Part shown: positions 8,972-14,697 of the stretch, piece after piece
How positions within the stretch are numbered: the stretch's first letter is position 1
Layout: each line of letters begins with the position of its first letter
Assembly (NCBI RefSeq): GCF_028689295.1
Contig: NZ_JAQTWL010000001.1
Location: 310,001 to 374,000 of the forward strand
Length of the DNA stretch: 64,000 bases
Direction of reading: 5' to 3'
Source: Rhodoferax sp.
GTDB taxonomy: Bacteria; Pseudomonadota; Gammaproteobacteria; Burkholderiales; Burkholderiaceae_C
Program-made: the position numbers and the translations under genes
The notes under the pieces: model-generated
Database searches by the model: none
What the model saw: the letters and a program-made list of their open reading frames with translations, nothing else
Told to the model about the DNA's origin: nothing

Positions 8972-9256
8972 ATGACAAGAATCACCTATGACCCGGCAAA
9001 GGATGCATCGAATCAGCTGAAACATGAGGTATCTCTGGCGCTGGCAAACGAGCTTGAATGGGACACGCTGCTTTGCAAGCCCGACGCTTGCCGCGAGTAC
9101 GGCGAACCACGCCGGATTGGTTATGCCATTGCCGGTAACCGCCTTTATTGTGTGGTATTTGTCGACCGCCCTGATGATGCAGCCACAGAGCGCCGCATCA
9201 TCAGTTTGAGAAAAGCCAACAGCCGAGAGGTAAAACGCTATGAAGCCAACAGTTAG
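8972..9256 (+). CDS. brnT: BrnT-type ribonuclease toxin
   Basis: A 94-residue protein of the BrnT family, a RelE-fold mRNA-cleaving toxin. The opening YDPAKDASNQLKHEVSLALA and the ending RRIISLRKANSREVKRYEA follow the family pattern closely. The toxin gene is upstream of the antitoxin, as usual for brnTA. The last 17 bases overlap the antitoxin start. No ribosome-binding site is seen before the ATG, consistent with the near-leaderless promoter. Confidence 0.9.
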   Translation: MTRITYDPAKDASNQLKHEVSLALANELEWDTLLCKPDACREYGEPRRIGYAIAGNRLYCVVFVDRPDDAATERRIISLRKANSREVKRYEANS

Positions 9257-9509
9257 ATCACGACGAGTGCTGGAGCACCCCACGCCTGCAGAGGATGCCG
9301 CTATTGCCGCTGGCATCGCTCAAGATACTGACACGTATGAACCAAGCGACCGGGAATTTGCCACGATGCGCCGCCCTGGACGACCTATGGGAAGTGGCAC
9401 CAAAACGCAAATCACACTGCGCCTGGACACTGTCGTTGTGGAGAAATTCAAGGCCACGGGCGAAGGCTGGCAGACGCGAATCAATGAAGTGCTGAGAGCA
9501 CTCGTATGA
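9240..9509 (+). CDS. brnA: BrnA-type antitoxin
   Basis: An 89-residue partner of BrnT that neutralises the toxin and binds the operon promoter. The C-terminal part, with RRPGRPMGSGTKTQITLRLD and a helix ending VLRAL, is the ribbon-helix-helix-type DNA-binding end of the BrnA family. The N-terminal half, rich in acidic residues, would wrap the toxin. Its start overlaps brnT, and GAGAGGTAAA upstream gives a ribosome-binding site. The pair lies just outside the left end of the tRNA-Thr element. Confidence 0.88.
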   Translation: MKPTVRSRRVLEHPTPAEDAAIAAGIAQDTDTYEPSDREFATMRRPGRPMGSGTKTQITLRLDTVVVEKFKATGEGWQTRINEVLRALV

Positions 9510-9560
9510 CCTTCCCATGCTTCTTTTGAAGCTGGTGCTTGCCTGGTGCTAGCCCAAAAA

Positions 9561-9594
9561 AAATCCGCTACGGTTCAGGTAGCGGATTTCTTTT
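9561..9594. terminator. Bidirectional hairpin terminator after brnA
   Basis: An 11-base perfect stem (9561-9571 with 9579-9589) around a seven-base loop, with A-run on the left and T-rich sequence on the right. On the plus strand it ends brnTA. On the minus strand it lies directly beyond the displaced tRNA-Thr 3' end, so before the element arrived it was probably the native terminator of tRNA-Thr. Confidence 0.75.
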
Positions 9595-9602
9595 GACTGT
9601 AT

Positions 9603-9647
9603 TGGTGCCGGAGAGATGAATCGAACACCCGACCTTCTCATTACGAA
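9603..9647. repeat. Left attachment-site repeat (displaced tRNA-Thr 3' end)
   Basis: A 45-bp exact copy of the 3' part of tRNA-Thr (nucleotides 32-76). Beyond 9647 the sequence no longer matches the tRNA, so this copy cannot be a functional tRNA. It marks the junction between chromosome (left) and element (right). Confidence 0.92.
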
Positions 9648-9728
9648 CGGCTCTAGACTGTCCTCTGCTCTGAGGTCATAACGCGTAACTCGATTTTTAG
9701 CTGTCACTTGGCTACATCGGAGTTACGT

Positions 9729-10055
9729 ATGAAAGATCAAGTTTCTGAAGATTCACTAGACCGCACCATAGCGGCCTGTGCTTGGCTCGTTGACATTGCG
9801 CAGCGGTCCGTTGACCGCCACGGCTGGGACCCTGTCATCGTTCGCTATCTGGAGCGTCTTGGGCAGAGCGCCTATGAAGCGCAATTGGAGGTCCAGGGGG
9901 GTATGGGGGCTGTGGCCCACATGAAGCGAAGCGTAACGGCTGTTGAGGTGCTCGCACACCTGCCTGCATGTCGCGGGGCGCAGCATTTGAACGATAAGGC
10001 GTGCCCTGCGTGCCATGCCAAACAAGTCAGCGTTGGCGGGGAGCTGATGCAATGA
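9729..10055 (+). CDS. Small element protein, 108 aa, C-terminal cysteine cluster
   Basis: The start is taken at MKDQVSEDS (9729), 21 bases after a first in-frame ATG at 9708; GGAG lies just upstream. The sequence is helical and soluble, with LDRTIAACAWLVDIAQRSVD early and a late cysteine/histidine group (LPACRGAQHL, then KACPACHAK). CPACH fits the CxxCH pattern, but there is no signal peptide, so it is more likely a zinc-binding site than a heme site. It overlaps the next gene by four bases (ATGA). The first gene of the element; I do not recognise a family. A regulator or a Rep accessory protein is possible. Confidence 0.65.
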   Translation: MKDQVSEDSLDRTIAACAWLVDIAQRSVDRHGWDPVIVRYLERLGQSAYEAQLEVQGGMGAVAHMKRSVTAVEVLAHLPACRGAQHLNDKACPACHAKQVSVGGELMQ

Positions 10056-10270
10056 AGAAGAAACCGACCATTGATGCTCGGCCAGACCGGGCGCAACCGT
10101 ACATCATGCGCATTGCTGATCTGCTCTCAGACGACCCAGTCCTTGTGCATGTCATAGGGCCACGTTTCAAAGTTGTGGCCTACGCTGACCACAAAGCCAA
10201 GCGCGTGACCTACTCATTTCGTGGCGTGGACGATACAGAACCCGATGAATGGGATTTAAAGCCGGTCTAG
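10052..10270 (+). CDS. Small element protein, 72 aa, unknown function
   Basis: Begins MKKKPTIDARPDRAQP and ends EPDEWDLKPV; basic at the start and acidic at the end, without membrane segments or cysteines. Its ATG overlaps the stop of the preceding gene (ATGA), which shows the two are translated together. Size and position, just ahead of the rep gene, resemble the small single-strand-binding or control proteins of rolling-circle phages, but no sequence motif confirms this. Confidence 0.6.
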   Translation: MKKKPTIDARPDRAQPYIMRIADLLSDDPVLVHVIGPRFKVVAYADHKAKRVTYSFRGVDDTEPDEWDLKPV

Positions 10271-10486
10271 TTCTTTACTCGACTTGGACGGTTCGCATAG
10301 CATTGGGTTGCAAATAACGGGTATGGTGTCCCGGTCACAAAACACTCGGTCTGACACATACGTATCACCGGGGCGGCGATTGAGCCACAAGCCCTGATAC
10401 TTGGCCATAAGAACCAATGCGTTTGCGAATCCTTTAACCGGGTTCGCTGCTGCATTCGCATGTGAACCCAAAGATTTGGAGTTCGC
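10271..10486. other. Intergenic region before rep: hairpin and repeated GTTCGCATG words
   Basis: This stretch has no convincing plus-strand gene. It holds an inverted repeat GGGTTC (10440-10445) and GAACCC (10464-10469), and the words TTCGCAT or GTTCGCATG recur at about 10292, 10455 and 10481, the last directly before the rep ATG. Such iterated words near a replication gene can be initiator binding sites or a rep operator. A minus-strand reading of 71 codons from a TTG also crosses it. Confidence 0.4.
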
Positions 10487-11647
10487 ATGTTTGATTCAAT
10501 TTCTCAAGACTCATTTGACGATCAAGGCGGCGCGTCTGCACGCGCGGCGGGGACCCGCATGCGGGGCGGGGCCGCGTGTGACGAAGCGCCGGGTTCGCCC
10601 CGTTTAGTAACTACGGGGAGAAAGAACGGTAGAGAAAAACCGTATCCTGTGGATGAAGAAACCGGGGAGCGGGTTCAATTTGTTGCAGATCGTCGGGATG
10701 GGATAACTATCCTTCGGCATCTTGTACCGTCAGAAACTGCTTCACCTGGAGTGGCTTTGATCGATGCACTGGCGTTTTCACTGGTGCCGCCTGAAGAAAA
10801 CTCCTATGTGTGGCTGATCAAGCAGATGGGCCAGTTCCTTGAAATTGGCCCTATCGAGCAGCGTCGTGGGCTGTTTGGCTTTCGCTATTCCGCACGCTTT
10901 GGCGATGGTGCCGGCATGATTGCGTGGGGCGGGGACAGTCAGCGGGGCAGGGTGTATTTCAGCCTGATGGGGCAGGGGTGTTCAATGGTCAAGAATTGGT
11001 CCGAGCTGGCCAATTGGCTTGAAGCAAACCGGGCCACCATCAAACGCGCTGATGTGGCCTATGACGACTTCGAGGGCAAGCTGGTCAACATCGCATGGGC
11101 CGTCGAGCAGTACAAGGGGGATGGTTTCAACGCTGGCGGGAGAAAACCGACCCATTCGGTTTTTGGTGACTGGCTTGAAGGTGATGCATCGACCAAGGGC
11201 CGCACCTTGGGCATTGGCAACCGGGCCAGCGGCAAATATGCTCGCATCTATGAAAAGGGCAAGCAGCTCGGGGAGGGTACAAGCCCATGGACGCGCATCG
11301 AAGTTGAATGGCGTGCCCAAGATCGCTTTATCCCTTTTGACATCCTCACCCGACCAGGTCATTACCTCGCGGGGGCTTATCCGTGCCTGGAGTTCTTGAC
11401 CGAAGAGCAGTCCACCATCAAGACCGTTGCCAAGGCCGGGCAGATTGCTTATGACACTGCCGTTGAAAATGCCAAACGTCATTGCGGCAAGACCGTCACA
11501 TTGATGCTCGATGTGCTTGGCGGTGACTATGGCGAAGTCGTCAATAGCCTGATGCGTCCCGGCTATCCGGCTCGGATCGACCCCTACACATACCATGTCA
11601 AGCAAAACCCGGCCATGCTGGATCGTCAACTCGTGGGGGCGTCATGA
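10487..11647 (+). CDS. Replication initiation factor (Rep_trans / RstA-like)
   Basis: A 386-residue protein resembling the replication-initiation-factor family of filamentous phages and small rolling-circle plasmids, which nicks one origin strand and starts replication. After a low-complexity, glycine/arginine-rich first 60 residues come IDALAFSLVP, a stretch with RRGLFGFRYSARFG, and IKRADVAYDDFEG, whose acidic residues fit the metal site of this family; YARIYEKGKQLGE carries a tyrosine in the position expected for DNA attachment. The start follows a GGAG ribosome-binding site. The stop overlaps the integrase start (ATGA). The GC-rich codons 15-40 hold a perfect palindrome (10554-10565) that could be the nick region. 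Confidence 0.82.
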   Translation: MFDSISQDSFDDQGGASARAAGTRMRGGAACDEAPGSPRLVTTGRKNGREKPYPVDEETGERVQFVADRRDGITILRHLVPSETASPGVALIDALAFSLVPPEENSYVWLIKQMGQFLEIGPIEQRRGLFGFRYSARFGDGAGMIAWGGDSQRGRVYFSLMGQGCSMVKNWSELANWLEANRATIKRADVAYDDFEGKLVNIAWAVEQYKGDGFNAGGRKPTHSVFGDWLEGDASTKGRTLGIGNRASGKYARIYEKGKQLGEGTSPWTRIEVEWRAQDRFIPFDILTRPGHYLAGAYPCLEFLTEEQSTIKTVAKAGQIAYDTAVENAKRHCGKTVTLMLDVLGGDYGEVVNSLMRPGYPARIDPYTYHVKQNPAMLDRQLVGAS

Positions 11648-12642
11648 CCCTCTACAAACGTGAGAAATACTGGTGGGTCAAGTTCGCGCCGATCAAGGGC
11701 GAATTAAAGCCATTTTTTACAAGCACTGGCACGGCAATAAAACGCGATGCACAAAAGTACCATGACAAGCTACAGGCTGAACGATGGGAGCAAGACAAAC
11801 TCGGCGTGAAACCTCGTCATACGTGGGATGACGCTGCGGCAAAATTTCTGGAGGAAACCAGTCACAAGCGAACGCATGAATGGGACAAGTCCATGTTGCG
11901 ATGGTTCCAACCCCATCTAGGGGGGAAAGATTTGATCGACATAAATCGGGCATTGCTTGATCAGGTTAAAGCGGTAAGGGCAAAGGGTTTCAGCACGGCC
12001 ACCGCGAACCGCTATATGGCATTGGTCAGAACTATCCTGCGCAAAGCCTGCAACGATTGGGAATGGCTGGATCGCGTGCCTAAGGTGGGCATGTTCAAGA
12101 ATGCAGAGGGGCGTATCCGCTCCCTATCACGCGAAGAGTTTGCGCGGCTCATGGAAGAACTGCCGGAGCATCTGGCAGACATGGCGCGGTTCTCGGTTGC
12201 AACGGGTCTGCGACAAGCCAACGTAACCCGCTTGCAATGGAAGCAGGTCAGCTTGGAGCGCCGCCATTTGTGGGTGTCGGGTGCAGAGCAAAAGAATGGT
12301 CGGCCTCACTCGGTGCCATTGAATCAAGCTGCCATTGATGTGCTGTTGAAACGCCAGCGGGATCACCCCGTGCACGTTTTCACCTACGATGGAAACCCAA
12401 TCGTCCAGGTCAACACCAAGGCATGGCGCAATGCGCTTCAGCGTGCCGGGATAATGGATTTTCGGTGGCATGACCTGCGGCACACCTTTGCTACGTGGCA
12501 TCGGGAGGCTGGAACACCAACGCACGAATTGCAGAGGCTGGGAGGATGGAAAACGCAGTCGATGGTGGAGCGTTATGCTCACGTTGCACCGGAAGGGCTT
12601 CAAGCTGCCGCGTCTCGATTGGATCGGATATTACAACTGTGA
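11644..12642 (+). CDS. int: Tyrosine recombinase / integrase
   Basis: A 332-residue site-specific recombinase that would insert and excise the element at tRNA-Thr. An N-terminal arm-binding-type region starts MTLYKREKYWWVKFAP. A core-binding (SAM-like) domain follows, with KGFSTATANRYMALVRTIL. The catalytic domain has arginine in ATGLRQANVTRL, lysine in the EQKNGRPHSVPL hairpin, HDLRHTFATW, GGW in place of GH, and the nucleophile tyrosine in MVERYAHV. All active-site positions are present, so it looks intact. It overlaps rep by four bases upstream and the cargo gene by four bases (GTGA) downstream, implying one transcript. Confidence 0.93.
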   Translation: MTLYKREKYWWVKFAPIKGELKPFFTSTGTAIKRDAQKYHDKLQAERWEQDKLGVKPRHTWDDAAAKFLEETSHKRTHEWDKSMLRWFQPHLGGKDLIDINRALLDQVKAVRAKGFSTATANRYMALVRTILRKACNDWEWLDRVPKVGMFKNAEGRIRSLSREEFARLMEELPEHLADMARFSVATGLRQANVTRLQWKQVSLERRHLWVSGAEQKNGRPHSVPLNQAAIDVLLKRQRDHPVHVFTYDGNPIVQVNTKAWRNALQRAGIMDFRWHDLRHTFATWHREAGTPTHELQRLGGWKTQSMVERYAHVAPEGLQAAASRLDRILQL

Positions 12643-13499
12643 AAAATCAAAAAATTGAAATTGATGCTCTGCGAGTACTGCTCGAAACACAGTTGCAAGT
12701 GTTAGCGCTAACGGTGGTCATCACCCATAAAGGTTCTGCGACGTTCCTGGAGCAGGAGCTTTGCAGTTCGCTTCCTGACGCTGTTCAGGGTGTAGTTACT
12801 CCAATGGCAATGGCTGTCGGCGGTTCGGTTCAGTCAATACTCGAGCTGTCTTCTGGGCCTGCAGGCAGCATTCGGGATTGCTACCCGTTAGCGCGGTCAG
12901 TAGTGGAAACAATGACTAATGCAAGTTATGTGTTGGCCGGGGGAACTGAAATAGCCGAAAAGGCAATTCGCCATGCAAAGCAAAAGTATCACAGGGATAT
13001 GGATCGAATTTTTGGAAAAGGCAGCAACACAATGCGCCTCCGCGCTGTGGGTGTGTCTGAGGCCGAATTAAGTTCGGAATTGAAAGACGCCTTGGATGAA
13101 TTTACTGCAAAAAACGGACGTGAAAAAAGTTGGACAGATGATTCCGTTGCTACCCGTATCTCTGTGATCGGGGAAAAGCTGGGTCCAATGGTAGCGACGA
13201 GACTTTTAGGTGCCTATGCCCTGGTCTATCAGGACGCCTCCGAAATCGTGCACGGGAGCTTATATGGAATAAATCTATTCAACATAGGACGCGGAAAGAC
13301 GCCTACGAATGTTGAAGAATTTGTTGAAGTTGCAAATGGGCACTTGATTGGAATTCTGTATGCGTTATTTTTTGCAATAACAAGCTACGTCCGCTCGAAT
13401 GCGGAACTGCAAGGGCATCAGGCGCTTGTTGACTTGGATAGCGGCCAATGGGAGCGATTTGAAGGACTTGTTAAAGGCCAGACAACTGGCGATAATTAG
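12639..13499 (+). CDS. Unknown cargo protein of the tRNA-Thr element, 286 aa
   Basis: Read from the GTG at 12639, which overlaps the integrase stop; longer readings run through the integrase in another frame and are not real. The protein is mostly helical, without a signal peptide. It contains a conserved-looking arginine-glutamate helix (YPLARSVVETMTNASYVLAG), a lysine/histidine-rich segment, and a late EIVHGSLYGI motif. This layout reminds me of DUF5677-type proteins (helical, with an R..E helix and a YVHGS motif), but that is a resemblance from memory. Codons are clearly AT-richer than in neighbours. Position beside the integrase is typical of cargo or defence genes in small integrative elements. 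Function unknown. Confidence 0.7.
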   Translation: MKNQKIEIDALRVLLETQLQVLALTVVITHKGSATFLEQELCSSLPDAVQGVVTPMAMAVGGSVQSILELSSGPAGSIRDCYPLARSVVETMTNASYVLAGGTEIAEKAIRHAKQKYHRDMDRIFGKGSNTMRLRAVGVSEAELSSELKDALDEFTAKNGREKSWTDDSVATRISVIGEKLGPMVATRLLGAYALVYQDASEIVHGSLYGINLFNIGRGKTPTNVEEFVEVANGHLIGILYALFFAITSYVRSNAELQGHQALVDLDSGQWERFEGLVKGQTTGDN

Positions 13500-13524
13500 C
13501 GGAGAGTTACGCGTTAGTTACATG

Positions 13525-13559
13525 AAAAAGCCCCTAACCATGACAGCTAGGGGCTTTTT
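13525..13559. terminator. Bidirectional terminator at the right end of the element
   Basis: A 12-base perfect stem (13525-13536 with 13548-13559), A-run on the left and T-run on the right. It ends the rep-int-cargo transcript on the plus strand and lies five bases beyond the CCA end of tRNA-Thr on the minus strand, so it also replaces the tRNA's original terminator. Confidence 0.85.
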
Positions 13560-13564
13560 GTGAA

Positions 13565-13609
13565 TGGTGCCGGAGAGATGAATCGAACACCCGACCTTCT
13601 CATTACGAA
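13565..13609. repeat. Right attachment-site repeat (inside tRNA-Thr)
   Basis: Identical over 45 bp to 9603-9647. It covers tRNA-Thr nucleotides 32-76, from the anticodon loop to the 3' CCA, and keeps the tRNA gene whole after insertion. Confidence 0.92.
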
Positions 13610-13640
13610 TGAGCTGCTCTACCGACTGAGCTACACCGGC
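13565..13640 (-). tRNA. tRNA-Thr(CGT)
   Basis: A 76-nt cloverleaf on the minus strand with encoded CCA. The anticodon loop TTCGTAA gives CGT, threonine. The D arm GCTC/GAGC is present. The acceptor stem has one T-T mismatch at positions 6-67, and the T stem uses G-T pairs. The 3' half, including the mismatch, is shared with the displaced copy at 9603-9647, so integration did not change it. Confidence 0.95.
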
Positions 13641-13669
13641 TTGGAAAGAGCGCAATTATAGCGGTCGGT

Positions 13670-14674
13670 TTACGGCTCGCTGTGGTAGCGGGTGACGCGT
13701 TCGACCTCGTTTTTGGAGCCCATGAAAACGCTCACGCGCTCGTGTAATTTGGTGGGTGTGATGTCCATGATGCGGCGCTTGCCATCGGTGGCCACGCCAC
13801 CGGCCTGCTCGATCAGCCAGGCCATCGGGTTGGCCTCGTACATCAACCGCAGCTTGCCTGGTTTGTCGGGCTCGCGCTTGTCCCACGGGTACAGGAAAAT
13901 GCCGCCACGCGTCAGGATGCGGTGCACGTCGGCTACCATGCTGCCGACCCAGCGCATGTTGAAGTCCTTGCCGCGCAGGCCTGCTTTTCCTTGCAGGCAT
14001 TCGTCGATGTAGCGCGTCACGGGTGCCGCCCAATGGCGCTGGTTGCTCATGTTGATGGCGAATTCCTGGGTGTCTTCGGGCACGCGCAGGTTTTCCTGGG
14101 TCAGGATGAATGAGCCCTGCTCACGGTCCAGCGTGAACACCGCCACGCCATCGCCCACAGTGAGCACCAGCGTGGTTTGCGGGCCGAACACACAGTAGCC
14201 GGCGGCGACCTGCTGGGTGCCGGGCTGCAAAAAGTCGTGCTCCGACACGCCCGCGCCTTCGGGCTTGACCAGCACGCTGAAGATGGTGCCAATGCTCACA
14301 TTCACGTCGATGTTGCTGGAGCCGTCCAGCGGGTCGAACATCAGCAGGTATTCGCCCTGCGGGTAGCGGTTGGGCACCACGTAGATGCCTTCCATTTCCT
14401 CGCTGGCCATGGCCGCCAGGTGGCCGCCCCATTCGTTGGCCTCGATCAGCACCTCGTTGGCGATGATGTCGAGTTTTTTCTGCATTTCGCCCTGCACGTT
14501 CTCACTGCCGGCGCTGCCCATGACGTCGCCCAGGGCGCCTTTGTTGACCGCCTGGCTGATGCGTTTGCAGGCGCGCGCCACCACTTCGAGCAGCAGCCGC
14601 AGTTGCGAGGGAATGTGGCCTTCAAGGCGCTGCTGCTCGACCAGGTAGCGCGTCAGGGATATTCTCTTGGGCAT
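13670..14674 (-). CDS. fbp: Fructose-1,6-bisphosphatase, class I
   Basis: Hydrolyses fructose-1,6-bisphosphate to fructose-6-phosphate in gluconeogenesis. The 334-residue protein starts at [11 protein letters not shown] after an AGGAG ribosome-binding site five bases upstream. The metal-binding signature [16 protein letters not shown] is intact, and [16 protein letters not shown] and [14 protein letters not shown] are typical of class I enzymes. It is the last gene of a minus-strand run prfB-pepN-fbp, starting 23 bp after pepN. Confidence 0.96.
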   Translation of the reverse strand: MPKRISLTRYLVEQQRLEGHIPSQLRLLLEVVARACKRISQAVNKGALGDVMGSAGSENVQGEMQKKLDIIANEVLIEANEWGGHLAAMASEEMEGIYVVPNRYPQGEYLLMFDPLDGSSNIDVNVSIGTIFSVLVKPEGAGVSEHDFLQPGTQQVAAGYCVFGPQTTLVLTVGDGVAVFTLDREQGSFILTQENLRVPEDTQEFAINMSNQRHWAAPVTRYIDECLQGKAGLRGKDFNMRWVGSMVADVHRILTRGGIFLYPWDKREPDKPGKLRLMYEANPMAWLIEQAGGVATDGKRRIMDITPTKLHERVSVFMGSKNEVERVTRYHSEP

Positions 14675-14697
14675 GTTTTTCTCCTCGATAGTGTTGT

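Larger units (their letters stand above)
9603..13609. mobile_element. 4.0-kb integrative element in tRNA-Thr(CGT)
   Basis: The element sits between two identical 45-bp direct repeats, one of which (13565-13609) is the 3' part of the intact tRNA-Thr gene from the anticodon loop to CCA. This is the standard footprint of a tyrosine recombinase acting at a tRNA anticodon loop. Gene content: two small unknown genes, a Rep_trans-type replication initiator, a tyrosine recombinase and an unknown cargo gene, all on the plus strand. No capsid, secretion (Zot), relaxase or conjugation genes are present. The rep resembles initiators of filamentous phages and small rolling-circle plasmids, so this may be a satellite of a filamentous phage or an integrative plasmid. 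Confidence 0.88.

Noticed and set aside
9729..10055. CPACH as a heme-binding site in the small element protein
   Set aside because: No signal peptide for export to the periplasm, where heme is attached.
10256..10471. Minus-strand reading of 71 codons between the small gene and rep
   Set aside because: It starts with TTG without ribosome-binding site and overlaps the end of the plus-strand gene. The product looks protein-like, so a divergent control gene cannot be fully excluded.
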